Below are positions 8,129-15,008 of a stretch of 64,000 nucleotides of DNA, piece after piece (positions within the stretch are counted from its first letter, which is position 1; every line of letters starts with the position of its first letter). This DNA is from Bradyrhizobium sp. Ce-3. GTDB lineage: Bacteria > Pseudomonadota > Alphaproteobacteria > Rhizobiales > Xanthobacteraceae. The translations under genes were made by a program, and so were the position numbers. The stretch covers positions 434,001 through 498,000 of the forward strand of contig NZ_BQUV01000003.1 of the NCBI RefSeq assembly GCF_022835695.1, in the 5' to 3' direction. The notes beneath the pieces were generated by a model that worked only from the letters and a program-made list of their open reading frames with translations, had not been told where the DNA came from and searched no databases.

Positions 8129-8511
8129 ACGTTCAGTTGTTGGCGGCGGTCGCGATCGGCGGCTCGCTGGGATCGGTCGCGCGCTATCTGGTGGCGATCG
8201 GCGCCGGGCGCCTGGTCGGCGCCGAATTTCCCTGGGGCACGCTGGTGATCAATATCGTCGGCTCGTTCCTGATCGGCGTGTTCGCGGAGTCCTTCGCGCT
8301 GAGCTGGAACGTCAGCCAGGCCGTGCGGGTGTTTCTCACCGTCGGCATCTGCGGCGGCTTCACCACCTTCTCGACCTTCTCGCTCGATGCCATCGTGCTG
8401 ATGCAGCGGGGCGAGCTGTGGTCGGCCGGCGCCTATATCGCCGCCTCCGTCGTGCTTTCGATCCTGGCGCTGTTCGGCGGCCTGCTGCTGGTGCGGGCGT
8501 TCGCGGCCTAA
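8125..8511 (+). CDS. crcB: Fluoride ion channel/exporter CrcB (Fluc)
   Basis: A 128-residue, four-helix inner-membrane protein. It shows the family hallmarks GGSLGSVARY near the N terminus, the Asn-containing helix INIVGSFLIG, and GGFTTFSTF, whose Phe and polar residues line the fluoride pore. The family works as an antiparallel dimer and removes cytoplasmic fluoride. The start is a TTG at 8125 with GGAAGG seven bases before it, overlapping the stop of the upstream small membrane gene. A fluoride riboswitch precedes the pair, so expression should rise with intracellular fluoride. Confidence 0.96.
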   Translation: MNVQLLAAVAIGGSLGSVARYLVAIGAGRLVGAEFPWGTLVINIVGSFLIGVFAESFALSWNVSQAVRVFLTVGICGGFTTFSTFSLDAIVLMQRGELWSAGAYIAASVVLSILALFGGLLLVRAFAA

Positions 8512-8563
8512 TGTTCAACGACACGCGCCCGTTTCCGTCATCCTGAGAGAATGTGAATGCATT

Positions 8564-8597
8564 CAGCGTCGTCCTGGCTTTCGCCAGGACGACGCTG
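8564..8597. repeat. Short palindromic repeat (tcgtcctggc type)
   Basis: The inverted repeat cgtcgtcctggc / gccaggacgacg with a four-base loop follows crcB by 53 bases. The perfect palindrome gaatgcattc (8555-8564) abuts it. It resembles the cgtcgtcccggc repeats at 38627, 40420 and 50357. It may act as a transcription end or a mobile palindromic repeat. Confidence 0.6.
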
Positions 8598-8629
8598 AGG
8601 GGATGACGGGTCGATAGGCGCACCCCACG

Positions 8630-8884
8630 CTAATCGGTGGGATGGCGGCCAGTGCGCGGATTGATCGGCGAGGTCGGCCGCCGCCGCAGCGCTTCGGGCA
8701 GGAACGCCTCGCCGGGCTTCGGCGAGGCATCGGCGCGCACATCGGCAGCCCATTGCGCGCGTTCGTGCGCGGTCTGGTTGTCGTCGAAGGTCCGCTTGAC
8801 GTCGACCCCGCCGACCGGGTCATTGACGCCGTTTCGGCTGGCCGGATGGTCGACGCCGTTGTGGATGTCGCTGGAATTGCCCAT
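8630..8884 (-). CDS. Small hydrophilic protein (84 aa), stress-promoter controlled
   Basis: An 84-residue polar protein without membrane segment or signal peptide, rich in Asn, Asp, Arg and Pro (MGNSSDIHNGVDHPASRNG at the start, LPEALRRRPTSPINPR near the end). It looks largely disordered. The ATG at 8884 has a GGAGGC ribosome binding site, and a perfect EcfG-type promoter (GGAAC-N17-CGTT, minus strand, 8936-8911) ends 26 bases upstream. That makes it a probable general-stress protein, perhaps of the hydrophilin kind. I do not recognise the family. Confidence 0.72.
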   Translation of the reverse strand: MGNSSDIHNGVDHPASRNGVNDPVGGVDVKRTFDDNQTAHERAQWAADVRADASPKPGEAFLPEALRRRPTSPINPRTGRHPTD

Positions 8885-8910
8885 TGCTGCCTCCGCATTC
8901 GGTCCGGACC

Positions 8911-8936
8911 AACGTGGCCCGCGCGCGCGCCGTTCC
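8911..8936 (-). promoter_or_regulatory. EcfG-type stress promoter
   Basis: On the minus strand: GGAAC (8936-8932), 17 bases, CGTT (8914-8911). The spacing of 17 is also used by this sigma factor. It points at the 84-residue gene 26 bases away. Confidence 0.72.
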
Positions 8937-9075
8937 AAAAAGCCGCGCTCCAAAAAAGTGCGAAAAAGTGAAGGCGTGGAGGTATCGTCTGCCGCCCGGA
9001 ATCCTTGGCGCATGCGGGGCCAGCCGGTAGGATGGAACCCGGATGGCGATCAGGGATCCAGGGAAAGAGCGAGGG

Positions 9076-9297
9076 ATGAAGCATGTCGACGTCGCGGTGA
9101 TTGCTGCCACGCTGTGGCTGCTGGCGTCGATGGTGCTGGACATCCTGACGCCGAAGTCGATTACCGCGCTGATGATCGCTGCCGCGCTCGCCCCGCCGTT
9201 CCTGATCGGGATCGGCATCCATTTCGCGCGCGAATATTTCAAGGCCAAGCGGCGCAGCTATCCGCCGCCGCGGCTCGACGAACACTTCGAGAACTGA
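9076..9297 (+). CDS. Small membrane protein (73 aa)
   Basis: A 73-residue protein with two hydrophobic helices (about 5-24 and 30-50) and a basic, proline-rich cytoplasmic tail (KAKRRSYPPPRLDEHFEN). ATG 9076 is preceded by a purine-rich GAGCGAGGG; ATG 9043 is an in-frame alternative that adds 11 polar residues. I do not recognise a family. No promoter of the EcfG type is visible in front: GGAAC occurs at 9032 but without a matching -10. Confidence 0.6.
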   Translation: MKHVDVAVIAATLWLLASMVLDILTPKSITALMIAAALAPPFLIGIGIHFAREYFKAKRRSYPPPRLDEHFEN

Positions 9298-9374
9298 AGG
9301 GGGCGGGCGGCAGGGCTGCGGGAAGGCCGCACCTGCTGCATTGAACTGCGCGGATGGCTTGTTAAGCTTGGGCC

Positions 9375-10055
9375 ATGACCGAGCATCTCCCCGATACGAT
9401 CAGCCGCCTCTACACCGACCCCGGCGAATATGTCGACAGCGACCATCCCGCGGTCGAGGCGTTCGCCCGCGGCGCCGTCCCACCCGGCGCCGGCGCGCGC
9501 GACATCGCGAGCCGGCTCTACACCGCGGTGCGCGACGGCATCCGCTACAACCCCTATGTCAGCATGCGCTCGGCGGAGAGCTACCGGGCCTCCAGCGTGC
9601 TGGCCGCCGGCAACGGCTACTGCGTCGGCAAGGCAGCGCTCTATGCGGCTGCCTGCCGGGTCCACGGCATCCCGGCACGGGTCGGCTTCGCCGACGTCCG
9701 CAACCATCTCACCACCGAGAAGCTGCGCCAGAGCATGGGCTCGGACCTGTTCACCTGGCACGGCTTCACCGAAGTGTTCGTCGACGGTGCCTGGCGCAAG
9801 GCGACCCCGACCTTCAACGACACGCTGTGCGCCAAGCTCGGGGTCAAGCCGCTCGATTTCGACGGCCATTCCGATGCGCTGCTGCATCCCTTCGACGGCG
9901 CGGGGCGCGCCTACATGCAGTATGTCAACGACCACGGCTCCTATCACGACGTCCCCGCCAAATTCCTGATGCGCGAGATGGCGCGCGAATACGCCAACAT
10001 GCAGGGCGAGGACATGTCCGGCCGCGACATGGAGCGGGAGGCAGCGGAGCAGTAG
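9375..10055 (+). CDS. Transglutaminase-like cysteine protease superfamily protein
   Basis: A 226-residue soluble protein of the bacterial transglutaminase-like fold. The catalytic Cys lies in GNGYCVGKAALYAAACR (C83), followed by the typical GIPARVGFADVRNH, and the His lies in FTWHGFTEVFVDG (H129). The usual third residue, an Asp in a W-x-x-x-DPT context, is not clear here: the segment reads WRKATPTFND. The nucleophile and His support a protease, amidase or transferase role, probably on a peptide, but the substrate is unknown. There is no signal peptide, so it is likely cytoplasmic. Confidence 0.85.
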   Translation: MTEHLPDTISRLYTDPGEYVDSDHPAVEAFARGAVPPGAGARDIASRLYTAVRDGIRYNPYVSMRSAESYRASSVLAAGNGYCVGKAALYAAACRVHGIPARVGFADVRNHLTTEKLRQSMGSDLFTWHGFTEVFVDGAWRKATPTFNDTLCAKLGVKPLDFDGHSDALLHPFDGAGRAYMQYVNDHGSYHDVPAKFLMREMAREYANMQGEDMSGRDMEREAAEQ

Positions 10056-10128
10056 CGCGCAGCCTGAGAAGGGGGGCGGCGCCGACGCGAGCCGTCCTGG
10101 TCAATTGCGCGCCGGCCGAGGGGGTGTC

Positions 10129-11055
10129 ATGGATGCGGAGCCGCCGAAGGCTCAGGTCGGCCGGCCGGCGCCGGGCTGGGAGGACGCGGTCGCGCTGACC
10201 GGGTTCATCCTGGTCGCGGTCGGCCAGGCCTCCAACCAGGTGCTGGCGCGCGGCCTTGCCGGCTCGGTGCCGCCGTTCTCGCTGGCCTTCTTCCGCTGGA
10301 GCATCATCGCCATTGGCCTCGCGCCGTTCGCGATCGCGGCTGTCAGGGACGGCAAGATCCCGCTGGCGCGGAATTTCTGGCCGATCCTCGCCGCGGGTTT
10401 TCTCGGCATGTTCCTGTGCGGCGGCCCGGTCTACATCGCGGGCATCACCACCACCGCGATCCACATCGCGCTGATCTTCGCGCTGTCGCCGATCATGGTG
10501 CTGTTGATCTCGGCCGCGCTCGGCATCGAGCATATCGGTCCGCTGCAATGGCTCGGCACCGCGCTGGCACTCGCCGGCGCGCTCCTGATCGTCTCCGGCG
10601 GCCATCTGGAAACCCTGACGCAATCCAGTGCGGCCTGGGGTGATCTGCTGGTGGTGTGCGCGATGCTCGGCTGGTCCGGCTACACGCTGGTGCAGTCCCG
10701 GGTCGCGCCCGGCGCCTCGCTGCTGGCGCGGGTCAGCCTGTTCTCGGCGGCCGGCGCGCTGTTCTCGCTGCCGCCGGCGCTGCAGGAAATGTGGGCGACG
10801 CCGGCTGCGGTGTTCAACACCAGGGCGTTCGAGGCCTATGTCTTCGCCGGCATCGTCCCGGGCCTGCTGGCCTATGCCGGTTTTGCCTGGCTCGGCGCCC
10901 GATTCGGCTCGGTGCGGACGTCGCTGGTGCTTTACGTCGCGCCGATCGCGAGCGCGCTGTTGTCCTGGATCATCCTCGGCGAGCCGCCGAAGCTGATCCA
11001 CCTGGTCGGCGGCCTTTTGATCCTCGGCGGCGTCTGGGCGAGCCTGCGCAAATAG
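10129..11055 (+). CDS. DMT superfamily transporter (EamA)
   Basis: A 308-residue membrane protein with ten predicted helices in two EamA repeats. It opens with a polar leader and then VALTGFILVAVGQASNQVLA; the last helices carry SALLSWIILGEPPKLIHLVG, the family's GE-P motif. ATG 10129 has GAGGGGG upstream. It is an exporter of unknown small metabolites. It resembles the transporter at 5894 in fold only and is not an obvious recent duplicate. Confidence 0.85.
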   Translation: MDAEPPKAQVGRPAPGWEDAVALTGFILVAVGQASNQVLARGLAGSVPPFSLAFFRWSIIAIGLAPFAIAAVRDGKIPLARNFWPILAAGFLGMFLCGGPVYIAGITTTAIHIALIFALSPIMVLLISAALGIEHIGPLQWLGTALALAGALLIVSGGHLETLTQSSAAWGDLLVVCAMLGWSGYTLVQSRVAPGASLLARVSLFSAAGALFSLPPALQEMWATPAAVFNTRAFEAYVFAGIVPGLLAYAGFAWLGARFGSVRTSLVLYVAPIASALLSWIILGEPPKLIHLVGGLLILGGVWASLRK

Positions 11056-11074
11056 ATCCGGTTCCTTCCCAGGT

Positions 11075-11099
11075 GCAACCTTTTCCGGCCTCGTGCGTT
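11075..11099 (+). promoter_or_regulatory. Near-match EcfG promoter
   Basis: GCAAC (11075-11079), 16 bases, CGTT (11096-11099): one mismatch in the -35. It ends 38 bases before the 60-residue gene. The inverted repeat ttgaatc / gattcaa (spacer seven) overlaps the -10 and the probable start site. Confidence 0.4.
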
Positions 11100-11137
11100 G
11101 AATCCAGCGTTGATTCAAGAAGTTAGTTGGAGGTCGT

Positions 11138-11320
11138 ATGAATCTTACTCCCCAGCAGCGCAAGCTCCGCAACGAACAGCGTCAGCAAGACGCGTCGCAG
11201 GCGATGAAGGAGCACCTCGCCCACGAGAAGGCGTTCTACGACAATTTCCGGCGCCTCAAGGCCGAGCGGCAGGCGCGCGAAGCCGCGGAGTCACGCAAGG
11301 CGCGATCCGCTTCGAAATAA
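11138..11320 (+). CDS. Small basic helical protein (60 aa)
   Basis: A 60-residue protein, almost entirely charged and helical: MNLTPQQRKLRNEQRQQDAS at the start, then KEHLAHEKAFYDNFRRLKAE and a Ser/Ala/Arg tail. It has no Cys and no membrane segment. The ribosome binding site TTGGAGG is good. The Arg, Lys and Gln content suggests binding to nucleic acid or acting as a chaperone-like peptide, but this is only composition. A one-mismatch EcfG-like promoter lies in front. The family is not recognised. Confidence 0.6.
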   Translation: MNLTPQQRKLRNEQRQQDASQAMKEHLAHEKAFYDNFRRLKAERQAREAAESRKARSASK

Positions 11321-11384
11321 GCACCTGGAGCAAAGCCCATCCGGCTGGCCCGGATCTGACAGACCGAGAGGAGCGGAAGCTAAC

Positions 11385-11415
11385 GGGGCGAGCGCGGCGC
11401 AAGCGGGCTCGCCCC
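11385..11415. terminator. Stem-loop after the 60-residue gene
   Basis: ggggcgagc (11385-11393) pairs with gctcgcccc (11407-11415), a perfect nine-base GC stem with a 13-base loop. There is no T-run, so it is either a Rho-dependent end or RNA structure in the leader of the next gene, whose ATG is 41 bases downstream. Confidence 0.45.
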
Positions 11416-11455
11416 GATGACGAGATGAAATCTCCAGGCTTATGGAGGACGTCAG

Positions 11456-11629
11456 ATGTATTTTGCCGATCAGAAAACAGTCACCTGCAAATGCGGCGAG
11501 CCGTTGAGCGAGTTGATGCTCGTCGACGACCAGACCACCGGGATCAAGTTTCACGTCGGCCGTTGCCCGTCATGCCGTGAGGTGACGGTTGTTCGATCCC
11601 AGGACATGCCATCGAACGACAATGGCTGA
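11456..11629 (+). CDS. Small zinc-ribbon-like protein (57 aa)
   Basis: This short frame encodes a 57-residue protein with two Cys pairs: CKC near the start (C11, C13) and CPSC (C37, C40), 23 residues apart with beta-like sequence between. That is the layout of a small zinc ribbon. GGAGGA lies upstream of the ATG at a normal distance. It is preceded by a GC-rich stem-loop. A nucleic-acid or protein adaptor role is the usual use of such modules; nothing more can be said. I do not recognise the family. Confidence 0.62.
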   Translation: MYFADQKTVTCKCGEPLSELMLVDDQTTGIKFHVGRCPSCREVTVVRSQDMPSNDNG

Positions 11630-11981
11630 AGCAGAGTGTTCGCTCGCCTGCGGGAGGACCGCTGCTTGCGTGTCTTGCTTTGATTGCGACGGGTGAGTGA
11701 CAGGCCGGCTGACGCATCGGTCGCGGCAACCCCAAAACGACCGCCGAAAAAGAGCAGGGCGCGACCGGCATCACCACGGTCGCGCCCTACGTCGCCGGTC
11801 AATGGGGCAGGGGGAATAACCGGCTGTTGCAATGACTCGCAGACCCCCGGACTCGTTCCGTGCGCGTGAAAATAATTTCGTACACGGTTAAGTGATGGCC
11901 GGACGCGAGAACTCCACAGGTTTCGCTCGCGTTGTGTCCGTGATCGCCAACGGGAATTTCCATGGGGCGAGGGACATCACC
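11630..11981. other. Gene-free stretch with one strong stem-loop
   Basis: I see no convincing gene here. gggcgcgacc (11757-11766) pairs perfectly with ggtcgcgccc (11778-11787). Read on the minus strand, the stem is followed by tgctcttttt, so it could be a minus-strand terminator, but no minus-strand gene reads into it. The 12-mer gaaaataatttc (11868-11879) is shared with the cys promoter region. Confidence 0.5.
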
Positions 11982-12374
11982 ATGTCAAAGATTCAAAAGG
12001 GAATTTTCGCTGCGCTGGCGCTCGGATTGACGCTGGGCGCGGTCCAGCTGGCATCCGGTCACGATCTCATTGGCGGTCAGCAGGTCACCACCGCATTGGC
12101 GCCGGAGAGCGCCGTCAATCGCGCCGCCAAGACCGATCGCGCCGCGGTGGCCGCGACCGGCCTGCCGAGCCGGACCGTCGCGCTGAAGCTCGATCAGCTT
12201 CCCGAGACCTCGGTCCTGGTTCGGGTTCCCGTGGCGCGGGAAGAGGCCCGCAATCATCCCGCATCGCCCGCCCGGGCGCGCCCCGGCGAAACCCGCAAGG
12301 TGGCCTGCGAGCCCGTGGTCAGCGTCCTGACCGAAGTCGCCAAGCTGCTGCAACCCGGCCGCTGCGTGACCTGA
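11982..12374 (+). CDS. Exported small protein of unknown function (130 aa)
   Basis: A 130-residue protein with a signal peptide: a basic start MSKIQKG, hydrophobic IFAALALGLTLGAVQLASG, and probable cleavage near residue 25. The mature part is polar, with a Lys/Arg/Ala middle (AAKTDRAAVAATG) and a C-terminal pair of Cys (KVACEPVVSVLTEV...GRCVT) that could form a disulfide in the periplasm. ATG 11982 is preferred because the signal peptide starts there. The frame extends upstream to 11892, but those residues are not signal-like. The family is not recognised. Confidence 0.7.
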   Translation: MSKIQKGIFAALALGLTLGAVQLASGHDLIGGQQVTTALAPESAVNRAAKTDRAAVAATGLPSRTVALKLDQLPETSVLVRVPVAREEARNHPASPARARPGETRKVACEPVVSVLTEVAKLLQPGRCVT

Positions 12375-12401
12375 GCAGGCGCACTTTCACCAAGCAAACG
12401 C

Positions 12402-12523
12402 TGTCATCGCCCGGCCTGTGCGCAATTGCGCACATGGACCGGGCGATCCAGTACGCCGCGGCCCATCCGTATAATCACAACCGTCTCTGGAATACTGGAT
12501 CACCCGCATGCCGGGCGATGACA
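12402..12523. repeat. Palindromic intergenic repeat, family A, copy 1
   Basis: A 122-base element bounded by tgtcatcgcccggc and its complement gccgggcgatgaca. It contains the perfect palindrome gtgcgcaattgcgcac (12418-12433) and the core words ccagtacgccgcggcc and ctctggaatactgg. A near-identical 122-base copy lies at 16810-16931 and a diverged one at 21802-21906. Confidence 0.85.
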
Positions 12524-12561
12524 TGGTGGGGGCGGCTTGCACTTTGCCGGATAACCGCGAG

Positions 12562-13023
12562 CTATTCCCCCTCGTCCGGCTCGTTGTCGCCGCCGCTCGC
12601 AGCGCCGCGGCTGGCCATCAGGCCGAGCGCGAGGCCGCCGACCACGAGGATCGGGACCAGCCGCTTCACGCCGACGGCGCGGACGATCTGCAGGCCGGTG
12701 GCGATCAGGGCCGGATCGGCGAACATGGATGCCGCGGCGGATTTCGCGGCCTTCGCCGCCTTCTCGGCACGCCGCTGCATCTCGCGCTTGCGTGCCGTGT
12801 AAACGCCGACGGCGATCAGCGTGACGACAAGAAACACCGCGGCGCCGGACAGGCAGGCTTCCACCGGACCATAATGCTGCAGCACGTAGACGAACGCGGC
12901 CGCGCACAGGAAGGCGATGGTGATGAACAGCGCGATCGCGGCGGCAGCGGCCAGCGACGTCAGCCGCAGCGCGCTGCCGGTGGATTGCTTGACGTCATTG
13001 ATCAGCCGCTGAAGCATTGCCAA
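12562..13023 (-). CDS. Phage-holin-like (YqjE type) membrane protein
   Basis: A 153-residue inner-membrane protein. Two hydrophobic helices (about 20-48 and 56-77) form a hairpin, followed by a basic Ala/Lys stretch (KREMQRRAEKAAKAAKSA) and a third hydrophobic segment (RLVPILVVGGLALGLMAS), with an acidic C-terminal tail. The layout fits the YqjE/holin III-like family, which in enterobacteria is encoded next to YqjD. Here a YqjD-like DUF883 gene lies upstream on the same strand. That pairing, and the EcfG promoter before DUF883, suggest a stress-induced membrane module. The domain name is by recall. Confidence 0.72.
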   Translation of the reverse strand: MAMLQRLINDVKQSTGSALRLTSLAAAAAIALFITIAFLCAAAFVYVLQHYGPVEACLSGAAVFLVVTLIAVGVYTARKREMQRRAEKAAKAAKSAAASMFADPALIATGLQIVRAVGVKRLVPILVVGGLALGLMASRGAASGGDNEPDEGE

Positions 13024-13144
13024 ACCTTGTCCTGAGTCTTGTCTTTAAAGGCCGTCTTGCCTTGAAAAGCGCATCGACAAACGAGCTGGTGACGCGCCAG
13101 CGCTGCCATCGCGCCCAGAACAGTGGTTTGCGCACGACCGTCAT
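12995..13144 (-). CDS. Possible small basic protein (49 aa) between DUF883 and holin-like genes
   Basis: A short minus-strand frame with an excellent GGAGGAGG ribosome binding site. It encodes 49 residues rich in Arg, Lys and Trp (MTVVRKPLFWARWQRW... then KARRPLKTRLRTRFG) and no acid-rich region. It overlaps the first 29 bases of the holin-like gene, so it may couple translation of that gene. It would share the EcfG promoter of the DUF883 gene. Whether the peptide is made or the frame only couples translation is open. Confidence 0.45.
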   Translation of the reverse strand: MTVVRKPLFWARWQRWRVTSSFVDALFKARRPLKTRLRTRFGNASAADQ

Positions 13145-13175
13145 CGCGGGCCTCCTCCGCGGGGGTGGACGGCGC

Positions 13176-13547
13176 CTAGCGCCGCCAGGTGACGCCGATC
13201 AAAAAGCCGAGGCCGAGCGCGAGGCCGACGGTCGCCAGCGGACGCTGCGTGATCACCTCTTCAAGCGATTCCTCGATCGAGGACGCCGCGCCCTGCGCCG
13301 CGCCCATCATCGCGCTGCCGCGCTCCGACATGTCGTCGAGGGTCGATTCCGCGTTGGCGCGCGCATCCTTGTAGTGGCGGCGCGCCTGCTTGCCCGCGTT
13401 GTTGGCAAACGCGTTGAGCGCGTCGGTGATCTGTTCGGTGAGGGCTGCGATATCGTTCTTCACGGCGGTGACATCCTTTTCGAGGCGTTCGTAGGTCGCT
13501 TTGTCCGTCATGTTCTTGATCCCAAATGCGCTGTCCGTGTTCGACAT
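13176..13547 (-). CDS. DUF883 (ElaB/YqjD-like) ribosome- or membrane-associated stress protein
   Basis: A 123-residue protein: a long amphipathic helix with heptad pattern (YERLEKDVTAVKNDIAALTEQ), a middle with Ala/Lys/Glu repeats like those of group 3 LEA proteins, and a single C-terminal hydrophobic helix (PLATVGLALGLGFLIGVTWRR). This is the ElaB/YqjD layout, whose E. coli members bind the membrane and stationary-phase ribosomes. ATG 13547 is preferred, because the longer frame to 13601 would run through a perfect EcfG promoter (13607-13583). It leads a minus-strand operon with the 49- and 153-residue genes. Confidence 0.85.
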   Translation of the reverse strand: MSNTDSAFGIKNMTDKATYERLEKDVTAVKNDIAALTEQITDALNAFANNAGKQARRHYKDARANAESTLDDMSERGSAMMGAAQGAASSIEESLEEVITQRPLATVGLALGLGFLIGVTWRR

Positions 13548-13582
13548 CGAAAGCTCCCGGAGCACGTGCGTGTCTGGAGAAA

Positions 13583-13607
13583 AACGCTTCTCGTCACCCA
13601 AGGTTCC
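13583..13607 (-). promoter_or_regulatory. EcfG-type stress promoter
   Basis: On the minus strand: GGAAC (13607-13603), 16 bases, CGTT (13586-13583), 35 bases before the DUF883 ATG. It is a full match to the general-stress consensus. Confidence 0.8.
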
Positions 13608-13638
13608 AGGTGCGAAACCGCGACGCTGTTGTTCGACG

Positions 13639-13685
13639 TGTCTTCTTCACGCAAACCGGTGCCCGCCTCGCTTGAAAACGCTTTG
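13639..13685. repeat. Intergenic repeat, family F, copy 1
   Basis: The words cttcttcacgcaaaccggtg and cgcttgaaaacgct recur, slightly changed, at 58118-58170 (cttcacgcgaaccgg and cgctcgaaaacgct). It overlaps the last bases of the region before the AI-2E permease stop. Confidence 0.65.
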
Positions 13686-14798
13686 CTATCCTTCGGGCAG
13701 CTGCGGCGAATTGACCGGCATCAAATGCTCCTTCACGATCAACGCCACGATCAGGAGCGGCGACGACAGGAAGGCGCCCATCGGGCCCCACAGCCAGGTC
13801 CAGAATGCGAGCGCGAGGAAGACGGCGAGCGCATTCAGCGACAGCCGGCGGCCGACGATCGTCGGCGTCACGAAATGCCCTTCCATGAAGGTCACGACGG
13901 CAAAGCAGGCCGCCGCGATCAGCCCCGCGCCGATGGTCGGCGAGGAGATGATGCCGACCACGACCAGCACCACGAACATCGCGACCGGGCCGATGATCGG
14001 AATGAAGTTCAGCGTTGCGGCGAGCGCGCCGAGCCCCGCCGGATTGGGCATGCCCGTCGCCGCGCAGATCGCACCGGTAACGATGCCGACTCCGACATTG
14101 ATCATCGTCACCGTCAGCAGATAATTGCCGAGATGGGTCTCGATCTCATTGAGGATGCGCAGGGTGCGCAGCCGCGCCGGGCGTTCGCTGAAGGTCATCA
14201 CCAGCGCGCGGCGCAGATCCTTCCAGCTCGCGATGAACAGGATCAGCGTCGCGATGAACAGCAGGAATTCGGCGAAGGTCGGCGACAGGAATTCCAGCGT
14301 CGGCTGCACCCACTCGAATTTCGGCATCTGGAAGCTGGCCAGCGTGTCGGAGCCGCCGACCATGCTCTGCAATTCCTGCCACAGCGCGAGCGGCCGGTCG
14401 AACACGTGCAGCTTCTGCCGCAGGATCGCGCCGAGCTCGGGCAGCCGCGAGCTCCATTCCATCACCGGCGAGGCGATCAGTCCGACCATGAAGCTGACGG
14501 CGGCGCCGACCGTGCTCACGATCAGCACGGCGCCGAGCGCGCGCGGAATCCGGTAGCGCTCGAGCAGGCTTGCCGCCGGCGACAGCATGGTGCCGACGAT
14601 GAAGGCCATCGTGATCGGGAGGAAGAAGGCCCGCGCCACATAGAGCACCGCGACGATGACGATGACCAGCAGCGTGACCAGCGCAAAGGCCGTGACCTCG
14701 GCGCGGCTGATGAGCGGCGGCGTTTCGGCTTTGCTGTCGGGGAAGGGTGTGCTTTCGGGCGCGTTGCCAAGCATGATTTCACTCGGAAAGGCGCGCAC
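13686..14798 (-). CDS. AI-2E family (PerM-like) membrane permease
   Basis: A 370-residue inner-membrane protein with about seven to eight helices in the PerM/AI-2E-exporter layout: an N-terminal helix pair (VTAFALVTLLVIVIVAVLYVA), a large middle domain, then IETHLGNYLLTVTMINVGVGI, the region LNFIPIIGPVAM, and HFVTPTIVGRRLSLNALAVF. Members have been linked to quorum-signal export, osmotic stress and Na/H exchange, so the substrate is open. I chose the GTG at 14798, which has GGGAGG six bases before it; the longer frame begins with TTG. A perfect EcfG promoter lies 52 bases upstream. Confidence 0.85.
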   Translation of the reverse strand: MRAFPSEIMLGNAPESTPFPDSKAETPPLISRAEVTAFALVTLLVIVIVAVLYVARAFFLPITMAFIVGTMLSPAASLLERYRIPRALGAVLIVSTVGAAVSFMVGLIASPVMEWSSRLPELGAILRQKLHVFDRPLALWQELQSMVGGSDTLASFQMPKFEWVQPTLEFLSPTFAEFLLFIATLILFIASWKDLRRALVMTFSERPARLRTLRILNEIETHLGNYLLTVTMINVGVGIVTGAICAATGMPNPAGLGALAATLNFIPIIGPVAMFVVLVVVGIISSPTIGAGLIAAACFAVVTFMEGHFVTPTIVGRRLSLNALAVFLALAFWTWLWGPMGAFLSSPLLIVALIVKEHLMPVNSPQLPEG

Positions 14799-14850
14799 CG
14801 GTTTCCTCCCGCGCGAGGACAAATGAATTTCGGATCAAATTGCGCGTGAC

Positions 14851-14876
14851 AACGGCGATGCCCTGGCAAAGGTTCC
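14851..14876 (-). promoter_or_regulatory. EcfG-type stress promoter for the AI-2E permease
   Basis: On the minus strand: GGAAC (14876-14872), 17 bases, CGTT (14854-14851). It is divergent from the similar plus-strand promoter at 14935, with 58 bases between the two -35 boxes. Confidence 0.72.
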
Positions 14877-14934
14877 ATCGCGCCTTCGTGAGACCTGGCG
14901 GATTGACAATCGCGATTTCGCGACGATTCGGACC

Positions 14935-14960
14935 GGAACCTAGTCGCGATCATGCGCGTT
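14935..14960 (+). promoter_or_regulatory. EcfG-type stress promoter for the L,D-transpeptidase
   Basis: GGAAC (14935-14939), 17 bases, CGTT (14957-14960), 48 bases before ATG 15009. The in-frame ATG at 14952 lies inside the -10 and so cannot be the start for this transcript. Confidence 0.72.
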
Positions 14961-15008
14961 GGCTTGGCATCGCATCACCACGATGCGCATCCCGTCCAGG
15001 GGCAGCAC

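Noticed and set aside
9032-9060. EcfG promoter before the 73-residue gene
   Set aside because: GGAAC is present but neither 16 nor 17 bases later is there a CGTT or close match.
11757-11787. Minus-strand terminator
   Set aside because: The stem is perfect and T-rich on the minus strand, but no minus-strand gene ends there, so I list it only as a stem-loop.
11551-11832. 93-residue minus-strand frame in the gene-free stretch
   Set aside because: No ribosome binding site, and it runs through a perfect stem-loop; composition does not look protein-like.
13017-14849. 610-residue frame antisense to DUF883 and AI-2E genes
   Set aside because: Composition is a shadow of the reverse-strand genes, which have motifs and promoters.
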